Shown: positions 27,401 to 39,790, numbered from the stretch's first letter. The stretch is 64,000 nt of DNA from Diogma glabrata (GCA_963693315.1 CAVNZG010000977.1:186001-250000), one strand, 5' to 3'. Numbers and translations are program-made. The notes: a model not told the origin generated them from the sequence alone.

Positions 27401-27478
27401 TTCCTTTATCGTTGAAAAAATATAATTATTGTTTAAATATGACCTAGGCAAAATTGAGATGGTGGGGCTTAGACCCAT
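24437..27478 (-). pseudogene. Env element pol, 5' part: protease, long linker, RT to motif B; active site deleted
   Basis: Protease is marked by IIDTGAEISII near residue 54. A low-complexity stretch rich in Ser, Thr, Asn and Gln then runs from about residue 195 to 690, far longer than the usual link. RT begins near 800 with RLVVDFRKLN, FSTLDLASGYHQV (first catalytic Asp) and MPFGLCNAPSTFQRI. After GLEGLE the frame runs into unrelated residues and stops at 24410. The next motif, YxDD, is absent from both frames. Compared with RG, roughly 20-25 nt are missing at about 24431-24437, a number not divisible by three. Pol enters from gag by -1 frameshift, and the frame is open back into the gag end. 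Confidence 0.9.
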
Positions 27479-27498
27479 GGTCGTTGGGTCAGCCCTAA

Positions 27499-29313
27499 TT
27501 AGTTTCCCGGATTGTGTAAACTGTAGTTAACAGTAGTATCGGCTGGTGTCATTATACTTTCGGATCGTGCTGTCGTAGGAGGGGGTGAACGAGCTACCGC
27601 TCCCAGATCTTGCGAACGCGACATTGTTTCCACGTCGTTGAAATAATGATTCTGCATCGGATAGTTCATGTCGTTGTCTGTGGAGCTGTTTACGAATCGG
27701 ATTGTCCGTCTGGCGGGGATGCCTGGTAATTCGTTTGAATTCCTGAAATTTAGTGTCGAATTTTGGTGAATATTTCTACTATTGGTACTGTTGTTTTGTT
27801 GGTTTGGTATTTGGTTTGACTGTTGGTACGAGTTTCTAGGGTAATTGTAGTTAGTGTTCCAGTTATCATAATTCCTGTCGTATGGTCTTGCTTGTGTTTG
27901 CTGATTACCTTTGTAGTTCGTGTTGTCAATAGTTCTGTTGGGTGTATTATCTTGAAACTGGTAATTTGGTCTTGAGTCAGTAGTGGGGTTTATATTTTGC
28001 CTATTGTAGTTTGAGGGTCTCCGGTTATTCGGGCAGCTTCGTGCAAAGTGACCTTTTTGGTAGCATTGGCTGCAGGTGGTTTGTCTTGACCTACATTCTT
28101 GAATGGAGTGGCCTAGTCGTTTGCAGTGTGTACATATTGTTGGTTGTTCGCGCTGTGAGTTTATATTCTGCGGCTGTGAGTTGTCCGTGTTGTTACCGAT
28201 TTGTACCTTTTTCAGTGCGTCTGCTATTAAGTCTGTTATTAGGCTAACCGTTATCGCAGAGTCAGTGTTATTAGATGTGTGGTATAGTGAGGTTTCATTA
28301 GCGTGTGGTTTTCCTGCTGCTGTTTGTGATTTATCCTGGTCTTTTTCCCGATCAGTCGAGGTCCAGGAGCCGTTTCTCAGTCGGTCGTAATTTTCTAAAC
28401 TTACTGCGAATTGAACCAGCTTATCCCAGTTAGTTTCTGTGCTGGGCGCAGTTTGCAAGTGGACAATAGGGTTGCTGATTCCGCGTTTGAAAGTCCGAAT
28501 GGCCATGTGTTCGACTTCTTGCAGTAGAGCATCTTTCTTTATGTCACCGTAGTAACCTGTGAATGTGTCCTTGGCTGCTCTACATTGGTTACGGACTCTA
28601 TCTGCAAAGTTCTTGATCGTTTCGTCTGGTCTCTGTCTAAGTTCTCGCCAACAGGATAAAATGTCTGTGTTTGTTGTGGTTGGTCTAAAATGCTGTCGTA
28701 GTAAATGGCTAAGCTCGTCAAGTGTTTTTACTTCTTTCCCACTTACTGCTTTAAAGACTTCGGATCGAAAACCGTTCACGATAATTCCCGGAAATATTTG
28801 TTTCTCGTAGTCTGTTAATAAGACGAGCATTCCTTTGCACCTTGCAATAAAATCATCAATCCGCTCGTATATTTCTTGATGGTTATTGCCTTCAAGCATT
28901 GGGATAAAATTGAGAGCATTACTAATGTTTATTGTCGCGTTGGTGGCCATTTCTCTGTATCCTTCGTCCGTTGATCTACGTTCTAGTCTGTCTAGACAGT
29001 TCTCTAGTTGTCTCCTAGTATTGATGTCCGCCTCTTCGACCGTAAAAAAGGTTTTCTCTATATTTTTTAGGGTATCTGAGAGAGCTTTACCGTCGTTCAA
29101 TGCCTCCTCAAATACACTATCTGATACTAATTCTAAATTATTAGGAACTACAAATGACTTACCCTTCGTTGGTGTGGTTGGTGTAATCACTGGTGTGGTT
29201 GACGTTGTTGCTGATGGTCCGTTGTCTTGTGCTGCTGATGATGATGTCACACTTATTGTTCTCGACCTCAGGTTTTTCGTTAACTGCTGAGTAGCTTCTG
29301 AGGGCTGGTTCAT
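27499..29313 (-). CDS. gag: Env element Gag, 604 aa
   Basis: Gag would form the particle and bind genomic RNA. The N-terminal ~90 residues are Ser/Thr-rich. A helical capsid-like region spans about 130-320, including the segment around LLRQHFRPTT and CWRELRQRPDETIKNF, a pattern seen in retrotransposon Gag. Two CCHC knuckles follow at about 394 and 416: CTHCKRLGHSIQEC and CSQCYQKGHFARSC. The C-terminal part is Asn/Gln/Tyr-rich. It begins 28 bp after the PBS, so the leader is very short, in contrast with RG. The stop TAA at 27499-27501 directly follows the slippery heptamer. Confidence 0.93.
   Translation of the reverse strand: MNQPSEATQQLTKNLRSRTISVTSSSAAQDNGPSATTSTTPVITPTTPTKGKSFVVPNNLELVSDSVFEEALNDGKALSDTLKNIEKTFFTVEEADINTRRQLENCLDRLERRSTDEGYREMATNATINISNALNFIPMLEGNNHQEIYERIDDFIARCKGMLVLLTDYEKQIFPGIIVNGFRSEVFKAVSGKEVKTLDELSHLLRQHFRPTTTNTDILSCWRELRQRPDETIKNFADRVRNQCRAAKDTFTGYYGDIKKDALLQEVEHMAIRTFKRGISNPIVHLQTAPSTETNWDKLVQFAVSLENYDRLRNGSWTSTDREKDQDKSQTAAGKPHANETSLYHTSNNTDSAITVSLITDLIADALKKVQIGNNTDNSQPQNINSQREQPTICTHCKRLGHSIQECRSRQTTCSQCYQKGHFARSCPNNRRPSNYNRQNINPTTDSRPNYQFQDNTPNRTIDNTNYKGNQQTQARPYDRNYDNWNTNYNYPRNSYQQSNQIPNQQNNSTNSRNIHQNSTLNFRNSNELPGIPARRTIRFVNSSTDNDMNYPMQNHYFNDVETMSRSQDLGAVARSPPPTTARSESIMTPADTTVNYSLHNPGN
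27502..27508 (-). other. Gag-pol -1 frameshift heptamer GGGAAAC
   Basis: In the gag frame the codons are CCG GGA AAC TAA, so G GGA AAC is a textbook X XXY YYZ site immediately before the stop. The -1 frame continues without a stop as GGG AAA CTA ATT AGG into the pol ORF. Pol also has an ATG at 27478, so reinitiation is an alternative. Confidence 0.75.
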
Positions 29314-29341
29314 CTATTCCTTTCTGTCCTTATGTCGGAAA

Positions 29342-29360
29342 GGACTAACCGGCTGCGCCA
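29342..29360 (-). promoter_or_regulatory. Primer-binding site of the env element
   Basis: The minus strand reads TGGCGCAGCCGGTTAGTCC two bases after the 5' LTR. The TGGCGCAG start resembles the tRNA-Ser sites of the 17.6/297 group. The tRNA assignment is from memory of that group. Confidence 0.85.
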
Positions 29361-29362
29361 AA

Positions 29363-30578
29363 TGTAGTGCCAAAAATATTAACGTACACTACTATGTTAA
29401 TTAAATGTAGTGCCAAATATTATAGCAACACTACTATATAACTAAAGGTAGTGCCAATTGCTGCTCTAACAATACTTTATGACTGTATGTAGTGTAATTA
29501 TTCCTTTTACAGCACTTATATTTAAATCGTAGGATACCAAACAGACCACTTCTGTTAGTAGAAGGTAGTACACAACAATAATTTCTAAATAACTGAGCTG
29601 TAACACTTTATTCCATATATATATATACATACATTGATTATTATTAGTTGTTGTTCTGACTTATTGTTATTAATGAATAAATGTTCACTTGTTTTGATTC
29701 AATAATATTCACTTGATTCACTCAAAACTTAAATTGGAATTTCACTTAACTACTGATTCTGATGGTTTATTTGTTTATTTGTCTTAATGATTAATTTGTT
29801 GATTAAAAAGACTTATTTGACTGACTTTTGCTTTGTTTATGTAAAACTATTTGATTTTGTGTGACTGACTGAGTTTAAATTAATTAATTAATTGTTGATC
29901 GATTTGAATTTGCTCAAACGACCGTTTAATTGATTTTTTAGAATAGACTCACTTGATGGATCTTTTCGACTACCTTAACTCACTTGCTTGTTTTGTTTTT
30001 TAAAAACTGATTTTATTGATTTACTTTTAACAAACTGATTTTAAGTGAATTGACTATAAAAGACTGACTTAGTTTAAATTTCTTAATTGCTAAAAACGAC
30101 TGTTTGATTGATATTTTGTAAACGACTTCGGTAATTGTCTGAAACTGACTGTCTCAATGTTAATTGAAATATTGTTTTTATAACTAAAAAATGATTATTA
30201 ATTATTATTGTAATCGATTTGACCCACTGAACAACTTTAGTTTTTGTTTTTCTTTCATTTAATTGTACTTAAGAATTACGTAATTTAATTTCGCGAATTT
30301 AACATTTCTTTTAATTTAATTTAAACAAAAACGATTTTGTAATTTTGAATAACCCAAATAGTGGAAAATTATTTACAAAAACTAAAGTTTTAGTCAGCGT
30401 TTGTATTTTGTTGGTCTATTTATTAGATTTATGTTAATTAATTTATTTGTTTGGTTATTGGGAAATATTATTAAAATTGATTTGTATTTTGGGAAAGAAT
30501 GTTAGCAAAATGTTAGTTTGGGAGTTTTGGTGTTCTTGGGAAGTTGTTGTGGTAAAACACGTAATTTGTTTTACTACA
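29363..30578 (-). repeat. 5' LTR of the env element
   Basis: This direct repeat of 17617-18829 has matching ends and a TATT duplication to its right. Short ORFs at its right edge (30447-30838) run out into RG copy 1 LTR sequence and are not genes. Confidence 0.95.
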
Positions 30579-30582
30579 TATT

Positions 30583-30876
30583 TAAACAACAAACCATTCG
30601 CTGGAAATCCACAGGTTACCAATCCAAAAGAAAATTTACTTCGCAAAACTCGTCAGGCGGTCACCTCCATCTTTCAATCTGTCAGACACACAACAAAAAA
30701 CTCAAAATAATATCCAATAAGAATAATCGACTAAGAGAGCGAGATCGTATATTCATCTCTTTTTATAGCATTATCAATATCGAAAAATTCGAAAAAAGTG
30801 TTTCTGAGGAAAGGAAATTTATATTATGCCAAAACTAACACTACTTTACAAGCCATGAAGTACACATACATTTACA
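30583..30876 (-). repeat. RG copy 1 5' LTR, outer part
   Basis: This is the continuation of 15016-17616 after the env element. It aligns in patches with the copy 2 LTR: the ACTAAGAGAG block near 30731 with 47320, and AACACTACTTTACAAG...CATTTACAG with AACACACTACGTTCTG...CATTACAG. GGGC follows and could be its target duplication, but the other side is outside the window. Confidence 0.65.
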
Positions 30877-31311
30877 GGGCATAAGTAGTCGGAAATTTTT
30901 TGACGTTTATAATAAATATATATAAAATTTAATGGCGGAATATCTTGACGCCCAATTTTAATTATTTTTAAGTGTTTTATAACAGGTACGTATTAATTTA
31001 AAACATTTAATAAGTTTAGTGCATGTTAATAAATAGTTTTTATAATAAATTATCTAAACAATTGTGCTGTGATCAATAATTTTATTAGAAAAAAGTGTTA
31101 CTAGGAAGTGATACATTTGTGATACAAATTTGTATTAATTTTAAAATTAAGTGTCATTTCTAATATTATTTAATTAATTCTTCCTAGTGTTTTTCCTAAT
31201 ATTATTAATATTATATTTTGTGCAATACAAATTTAACAAGTAAATTAAACTTGTAGTGTAGTGTAGTAGTTAAACTAAGTTGTAGTGATTTTATAAATAT
31301 AGTTTGATATA
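30877..31311. other. AT-rich stretch before the THAP transposase
   Basis: This is a probable 5' flank or untranslated region of the P-type transposase. I looked for P-type terminal inverted repeats here and right of 35813 and saw no convincing pair. Confidence 0.4.
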
Positions 31312-32768
31312 ATGCCTCGACATTGTGTGGTTCCAGGTTGTAAGTCGAATTATGTTTCTTCTCAACCATCAATTCCTACTTTTGGATTCCCAAAAGATAA
31401 GGATTTGTTTGAGAAGTGGATTCGCGTAATTCACAGAACAAGCGACTGGAAACTTACAAAATATTCTGCTGTTTGTGCAATACATTTTCGAGAAGCAGAC
31501 TTTATTAAAAGAAAAAATAACAAATTTCCCAAATTAAACTCAGACGCGATACCTTCAATTTTTCCAAATTTTCCCAAATATTTAATTCCAATTGAAAACG
31601 TACCAAGACGGGATCCCACTAAAAAGTTTGAAAAGTTAAACTCCTTGTTAGAAGCAAAATCAGATGATTTTTTTTCGTCTGACGTTATTGCAGATTACAA
31701 TTTTTTTATTCAAAACTTTAAAGATAAGGTTAATCTTAATAAATATCTCCTTTTCGAAAATGAAGAAAAATGTGTATTTGTTTTACTCGAAAATTCTGAT
31801 GATTTGGAATGCAATATTTCTGTGCGAATCAGTATCAATAAAAATTTGATAATTAACGTAATTTTGCATGGATCCGAAGTTCCATATAAAGATTTGCAAT
31901 GGATTTTGCCCAATATTAATAAAAAATTAAATTTTTGGTCCCAGTTAGAAAATTTACTCGCGAGATACAGAAATATTGAAAAAATTGAATTTGAAAATCG
32001 CGGGTATTGTATACGTACAACGGGCTATTTTGTATTTAAAAAAAGCTCAAAACTGCGATGAAGATTTTGCTCACGTTGGCAAAATAGATATTTTAACAAA
32101 CCAAATAGAGTTATTAAATAAATTGATGCCAAAATATTCTACGGAAACAATAGTAATGTCTTTTTTAATTTTTGCACATTCGGCTGCAACTTATGAAATT
32201 TTAAGAAAATTTTTTATTTTGCCAACTAGAAGACATTTACAAAATCTATCGTCCAGTATGCACATATCGCCAAACTATAAAACACCAACCAATGACGAAC
32301 ATTATATAAATCACGTTTCCAAATCTTTAACTGATCGGGAAAAATTTGTTGCTCTATTAGTTGATGAAATTTATATTGAGAAAGGATTTCAATATAAGAG
32401 TAACAATATTGTTGGAATGGCTGAAAATGAATCTACTCAAACAGCTAGAACTGTAGTGGCATTTATGATTAAATCTGTTTTTGGTAGTTTTAAGGAGATA
32501 GTTAGGCTTGTACCAGTTCTTCGTCCAACTGGTGAAAATATGTATGAGTTGACTAAAAATGTTATTCAATTTGTACAAAAACTTGATTTCCAAGTTATTA
32601 GTCTTATCACTGATAATCATAAAATAAATCAGTATATGTTTAAAAAATTCGGTTCAGATAATTTATATTATTTTTGTAATCCAGATTTCCCGGGAAGTTT
32701 TATACATTTGCAATATGATACGGTTCATTTATTTAAAAATATAAGAAATAATTGGTTAAATTTACGAA
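31312..32768 (+). pseudogene. P-element-type THAP transposase, 5' part, frameshifted
   Basis: The first frame (31312-32061) starts MPRHCVVPGC and contains a THAP zinc finger: Cys5, Cys10, Cys55, His58, followed by DAIPSIFP, the expected AVPTIF-type box. Translation shifts to a second frame at about 32040 (31976-32842), which holds the RNase-H-like catalytic part with LLVDEIYI (first Asp), ISLITDNHK (second Asp candidate) and the P-type signature DTVHLFKNIRNNWLN. After NNWLN the coding sequence stops making sense at about 32769, where repeat A begins. It resumes at 34531. The frame change could be an indel or a very small unrecognised intron; an indel is more likely given the other lesions. 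Confidence 0.85.
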
Positions 32769-34530
32769 ATTACTTCGGTCTGAAAGACCTAAGTATTACA
32801 TTCATGAGCTCAAAGTCAAATTCTTACCCCCACTTTTTTTGACATTTCTCGACGTTTTAGGACATCCTGATTCTAAAAAAGCAAAAAAAAAAAAATGTAT
32901 GTCTGTCTGTCGGCCGGCCGGCCGGCCGTCATTACCTACGCTGCAGGGAAAACCACTGGAGGGATTTCAAAAATTTTTTTTTCTAAAAATAGGTATACTC
33001 AAGGGACAGGTCCGAAAGGACGCTGTATTCGATAACTGTACCGGAAGTGTGTCAAAAAAATCATTATGTGTGTCAAAACAAGGAAATTTGCATATTTTTG
33101 GCTTAAAAAACGTTCATTTTAAGTGATTACGAGTAGGAACATTGAATTTGGAGAAATCTTGATGGTCGGGATTGGTATGTGAGATCAAAAACTAGATTAT
33201 TGCATTATAAGTTTGTCAAAAAAAAGTTGTCAAGTGTGTCAAAAGAAAGATTTTTATTTATTTTTTTACCTAATTTTTTGGAAAAAAAATATAAAATTAA
33301 TTGTTTGTTTGAAATGAAGTTTTATTATTATTATTGAGAATTATGGCATTATAAGTTTGTCAAAAAAGTGTTGTCAAGTGTGTCAAAAGAAAGATTTTTA
33401 TTTTTTTTTTACCCAATTTTTTGGAAATAAAATTGTTTGTTTAAAATGAAATTTTATTATTATTATTGAGAATTATGGCATTATAAGTTTGTCAACAAAA
33501 TGTTGTCAAGTGTGTCAAAAGATTTTTATTTAGTTTTTTACCCAATTTTTTGGAAAAAAAATAAATTGTTTGTTTGAAATGAAATTTTATTATTATTATT
33601 GAGAATTATGGCATTATAAGTTTGTCAAAAAATGTTGTCAAGTGTGTCAAAAGAAAGGTTTTTATTTATTTTTTACCCAATTTTTTTAGAAAAAAATGAA
33701 ATTAATAGTTCGTATGACATGATATTTCATTATTATTATAGAGAATTATGGCATTATAAGTTTGTCAAAAAATAATGTCAAGTGTGTCAAAAAATGATTT
33801 CATTTAATTATTTAGCCAATATTTTGGGGAAAAAAATGTAGCTGTTTTTATGACGTAAATGTAATTTAAAATGAAATTGGACATGGAAATTTTTGAATTT
33901 GTTGTAGTTTTTGAAATATTTTTGGAATTTTGAAAAAGTTTGTATTTTTGATTTTGTAATAATTTTTGCAATATTTTTAGAATTTCGGCAAAAGTTTTAA
34001 TTTTTGATTTTGTAAGAATTTTTGAAATATTTTTAGAATTTTGAAAAATTTTTAATTTTTGATATTATTATAATTTTTGGAATTTTGAAAAAAGTTTTAA
34101 TTTTTGATTTTGTAATAATTTTTGCAATATTTTTAGAATTTTGGAAAAGTTCGAATTTTTAAGAATTTTTGGCATATCATCAGAATTTAGAAAAAGTTTA
34201 AATATTTGATTTCATTCTAATTTTTAGAATATTTTCGGAATTTTGAAAAAGTTTGATTTTATTTAATTTAACAATATTTTTGGAATTTTGATTACAATTA
34301 TCCGGCAACGTATTGATGTTTCGTGTTAGTTTTGTAATAAATTTTTAAACAGAGTCTACCTCTGAATACTTGTACTTTAACAAAGAGTTATGTTTGATAT
34401 TCATCGCTGCCCAAAACTAAAAACCATGTCCTCATAAAAGTTTTGTTGCCGAAAACTATATCAAAATCCTTAACCCAGACCGAAGTCTTGATATCTCAGA
34501 GCTTGAGATTTCAGCCCCTCCATATTTTTT
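32769..34530. repeat. Repeat A, 1.76 kb, inserted in the P-type transposase
   Basis: It begins ATTACTTCGGTCTGAAAGACC and ends CAGCCCCTCCATATTTTT. An inverted copy (repeat B) occupies 44405-44716 plus 59774-60990. The interior has a GTCTGTCTGTCGGCCGGCC block, five units of a ~135-bp tandem repeat (33186-33800), and shorter TTTTTGAAATATTTTTGGAA-like repeats to 34290. ACTTCGGTCT near the start is the reverse complement of AGACCGAAGT near 34478, so it may have 10-bp inverted ends, although similarity with B continues ~45 bp beyond. Short ORFs in it are not credible. Confidence 0.8.
33186..33800. repeat. ~135-bp tandem repeat inside repeat A
   Basis: Five units each contain GCATTATAAGTTTGTCAA, TTGTCAAGTGTGTCAAAA and TTTTACCCAATTTTTTGGAA, separated by TTATTATTATTGAGAATTA. 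Repeat B has about three such units, so the number differs between the copies. Confidence 0.85.
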
Positions 34531-35813
34531 AGATAATACATTTGCTTTTCCGGATTTCGATACGTTTGAAATTAAATATGCGTCTTTTAAACATTTTGAA
34601 AAATTATATAATATCGAATCCAATTTACAAATAAAAAAAACGTACAAATTGAATCACAAAACGCTATATCCTAACAGTTTAGAAAGACAAAATGTTACCT
34701 TAGTTAACAACATATTTCATCAATCCACCATTGCGTCTCTTAAAGATCACGATGAAATGATTGAAACAGCAGAATTTTTCGAAATTGTAAGAAAATGGTG
34801 GGATGTAGTCAATACGAAAACAATTTTGAAAGGTACTATCAAGAGAAATGAATATTGTCATCCAATTAGAGCAGGTACAAACAGTGTTAGTCTTGATTTT
34901 CTAGAAAAATTTATTGTTTGGCTAGAAATTTGGGAAGCTAGTTTAAATTCAAATAATTCTGGTACACTTACAAAAGACCTTCTCTGCTCTTTTGTTAAGT
35001 ACGAAATCGATTGTTAGTTTAGTTAAATTTTCATTATCGGAGCTAAAAATTGATTATATTTTACTAGGCAAACTCCAAACAGATGATTTAGAGGGAAGAT
35101 TTAGATTATATCGTTCATTAGCAGGATGTAGTTATAGAGTATCTTACACTGAGACTGTAGAATGTGAGAAAAAAATAAGAATACACAATGTCTTTGCTCA
35201 CAATAAAAAAGACTTTCAAAAGTTAGTACAATCTACAAGTGACAACTCTTTAGGGGCACTGCCAGATTTAACTCAGTTTGACGAGATTTTAGACAGCGAC
35301 ATGTATTTAGTTAATGCCAAAATAGATGTATCAGCTCATTTATATGTAGGAGGTTATGCTTCTCATAAAGCTTTAAAAACAATTTCGTGCACTACTTGCA
35401 AAGATTTATTGCTAAAAGAAAAAGGTAGTGATTCCAAATATAAGTATTTCAATTATTTGCAGAGAGGAGGCCTTTCAGTACCATCTGATCAAGCTAATTA
35501 CATTTTATTTCACATGTCAGCTATATTTCAGGAAATTTGTAGTAGGGTAGACCTTAAACGACAATTTCTAGAAAATACTAACCAAAAAGGAATTCTTATT
35601 AATCTAGCTATTGATAGTCTTAGAAAAAGCGAATTCATGGACATAGATTTAGATTATGAATGTCACTGTGGTACCTCCGCATTTAGTATTTATTTCAAGA
35701 TTTGCAAATGCTTTGCGAATATTATTTTGAATAACTTTTGTAAAGCGGTTAAAGATTTGGAACATAAAAAGAGTAGTAACATTACCAATAGAAAAATTTT
35801 AACTTTTAAATAA
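34531..35813 (+). pseudogene. P-element-type THAP transposase, 3' part, frameshifted
   Basis: Coding similarity resumes at LDNTFAFPDFDTFEIKYASF and continues with KLNHKTLYPNSLERQNVTLVNN and FHQSTIASLK, all features of P transposases. A frame change at about 34985-35017 leads into SLVKFSLSEL, GKLQTDDLEGRFRLYRSLAGC (containing the conserved D-x-L-E segment of the last catalytic motif) and a Cys-rich C terminus ending at 35813. Together with the 5' part this is one gene of about 900 codons, broken by two frame changes and by repeat A. Confidence 0.85.
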
Positions 35814-37335
<1,522 letters not shown>

Positions 37336-37550
37336 TTTGTGCGCGTACATTTTGTTGAATTAGCAAAACTAATTTCAAAGAGTCGGAATAAGAATAGAAA
37401 GCGTATTTTTTAATTTTTCCGTTTGGGAAATATGAATAACAGAGAGCATTAGCATTCTAGCTGATCAATCTAGATGGATTGAGAATCGAACGGCATGTCA
37501 AAATTTGAAAGTGATTGGTAAAGAGTTTTGGAGAAATTTTTAAGCTTGTT

Positions 37551-37715
37551 GTCGAATTTCCAATTCGATTAGCATTCGCACTATTAATAAGTCACAAGGC
37601 CTAACAATGTCAATTTGTGGGCTGGACCTAGAAACCTCGTGCTTTTCGCATGGTCAATTTTATGTTGCGTGTTCGAGGGTTGGAAAACCTTCAAGTTTTA
37701 TCGTATATGCCCCTG
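37551..37715 (+). pseudogene. Helitron Pif1-type helicase C terminus, fragment
   Basis: The translation contains [17 protein letters not shown] followed by [19 protein letters not shown], the last conserved block of the Pif1-like helicase in Helitron proteins. The preceding RLAFA is in another frame, so there is a frameshift. Only the C terminus is present. Confidence 0.75.
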
Positions 37716-37719
37716 AAAA

Positions 37720-37995
37720 TATTGCAAAAATTATAACAATATCAAAATTTGAAACTTTTTACAAAATTTCAAAAATTATAAAAAAATCAAAAATTCAAAC
37801 TTCTTCAAATTCTAAAAATATTCCAAAAATTCTTACAAAATCAAAAATTGAAGCTTTTTTCAAAATTCTAAAAATATTTATAAAATTCAAAATTCATAAA
37901 TTCAAAAATTCAAAAATTCAAAAATTCAATTTGTTTTCAAAATTATAAAAATATTAACAAAATTAAAAATACAAACTTTTTTCAAAATTCCAAAT
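37720..37995. repeat. A-rich short tandem repeats related to the inner part of repeat A/B
   Basis: Repeated CAAAATTCCAAAAATATT-like units resemble those at 59780-60130 and, inverted, at 33890-34290. The ORF through them is repetitive (Lys/Ile/Phe) and not considered real. Confidence 0.6.
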
Positions 37996-37998
37996 TCA

Positions 37999-38262
37999 TT
38001 AATTAATTTTTGCTAATACAATAAGATTTGCTGATTTACCCACACGTGAGCATGCAACATATAGTTGCCCATGGGAGAAACATGGATTTGCCAAGTCCAA
38101 GCCACAAATGGACATTGTTTGTCCTTGAGACTTATTTATGGTCATGGCGAAAGCCAAACGAATAGGAAATTGAAGTCTTTTGAATGGTATTGGAGAATCT
38201 GATGGTATCAATGGAGAATCTGATGGTATCAACTTTTTATTATTATTTTTTAATATCAGCAC
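37999..38262 (-). pseudogene. Helitron Pif1-type helicase C terminus, second fragment, inverted
   Basis: The minus strand encodes [20 protein letters not shown] followed by [20 protein letters not shown]. It is the same domain as at 37551-37715 on the opposite strand, about 300 bp away, and is less decayed. The upstream helicase motifs are missing. Confidence 0.75.
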
Positions 38263-38780
38263 AATGCTTTAAACTGTAGCTAGCTTCATTCTTTATTGAT
38301 CATGAGTAAAAAGTTAAGAAATTTCAAACTTTTTCATTGAGAAAAATATATTTCAAAAATAAATTTTTTTTCCTCAAAATAAATTTTCATACAAACTTGG
38401 TAAAAGTAATTTCATTGTGCATGCACTGTAATGTTTTTGGGGCTTAAACTGTTTCTAAACGTTAAAGGCTCAAAATAGCTAAATCGTTTTTATGCCTTTT
38501 TGGACAATTTATTAACCTTTCAAAAACGTCCATGAAATAATGACTGTCCATGAAATAATGATTTTAAGCGGCGTTTAAAAGTAATATTAGAAAAGAAGTA
38601 ATAAATTATGTGCAATACCCTAACAAACTATTGTTTTAATACAGATTTAGTGACAATACAAATTAGTTATCATCATTATAGCATTTACTGTTTTTTGTCA
38701 AACCAAATTTGAAATTTTCCACCTTGATATCGTGATTTGAATCTAAAATATAAATAAAAACCAAAAAATCAAAAAAAAAC

Positions 38781-38860
38781 GGAACGACGTGACTGGATTC
38801 GTACTCGAAACTTTTTGGTTGACTGCTCATGTTAATGGCCATTACGTTATCTAGACGTAT
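38781..38860 (-). other. tRNA-like / SINE-like segment with A- and B-box matches
   Basis: On the minus strand an A-box-like TAACGTAATGG (38839-38849) is followed after 33 nt by a B-box-like AGTACGAATCC (38795-38805), and T-rich sequence comes soon after. The spacing suits an internal RNA polymerase III promoter. No full cloverleaf or anticodon was resolved, so this may be a tRNA-derived SINE head or a decayed tRNA. Confidence 0.35.
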
Positions 38861-39624
38861 TTACTACTAACCGTAATTTTGGGTATTCATAGAGAAATCA
38901 TTAAAATTAATAAACTTTAAAGTCGTGTTGTCAAAATTCTAATGATTTCTAATGAATTTTAATGTTTTTAAGACGTTCGGTAAAGTAGATTTTTTTTGTA
39001 TTATTTGCCGTGACTCATTTCTCAAAAATGCCGATGAAATTGAAATTTAGTCGTTTTTCGCAGAAATATTATTTTTTGTTTTGCTTTATCTTCTACAAAA
39101 ATTAAATTACGAAAAAACAAATATTGAAAAACAAATATTACATGAATTTCAACACCACAATCTGGCAAAATTTATTCAAATGCGATAGCAGAGTAAATTG
39201 AAATTTTTGAGTCAATTTGCAGATTCAATTTCAATTTCATCGATAATGGGCCACGGCAATTATTATTTTAAATAAAATTATTATTTTTAAACAAATTTAT
39301 TAGTACTTACACAATTTTAATTTATTCTTGTAAAAAACTTATTATTTTGAAGTTAAAAATAATAATAATTAAATGATACACAACACAATTCAAAAAAAAA
39401 TAATTCACAAAATAGAAAGAGCTATGCGTTAAACTTCAAAACTGTATCATTATAACAAAAAGTTGAAACCAACAGTTTTTTCGGGGCCTACGCTGATGAT
39501 TTAAAAAGTCCATGATGAAGTTGTGTCACTTACGTTAAATGTGTTTACCAAATACATTTAACATTCAATTCACAATTAAAATATATTAAAACTTTTAATT
39601 GAGATAAAATCTATCCTATCGAGT

Positions 39625-39790
39625 ATATATTAAGCGTAATATATAAAATATTATTCTTAAGTCGCTCAAACATAAAAATTGCCAAAATTTCCCATACAAA
39701 CTTGTATGAAAAATTTAACCTATTTTCGTATTTCTTTTACGGACAGAAGAAAATAAAGTATTTTATATATTATGCTCAATATTGTCAGTA
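39625..39790. repeat. Small palindromic element (MITE-like)
   Basis: ATTAAGCGTAATATATAAAA near 39628 and the reverse complement of TTTTATATATTATGCTCAAT near 39762 form imperfect inverted ends around ~130 bp. The target duplication is not resolved. Confidence 0.45.

Larger units (their letters stand above)
17617..30578 (-). mobile_element. Ty3/gypsy element with env (errantivirus-like), 13 kb
   Basis: On the minus strand the order is 5' LTR, PBS, gag, pol, env, a 1.6-kb untranslated stretch, polypurine tract and 3' LTR. The LTRs are 1216 and 1213 bp, start TGTAGT and end ACTACA, and in my reading differ by about one substitution and a 3-bp indel, so insertion was recent. It lies inside the 5' LTR of RG copy 1. 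Gag, env and the parts of pol are open, but pol carries a small deletion in the RT active site. The env ORF and the TGGCGCAG primer site recall the 17.6/297/gypsy group. The TG...CA LTR ends are less typical of that group. Confidence 0.93.

Noticed and set aside
32769..34530. Repeat A as an intron of the P-type transposase
   Set aside because: An inverted copy exists elsewhere outside any transposase, and the edges lack clear GT and AG splice sites.
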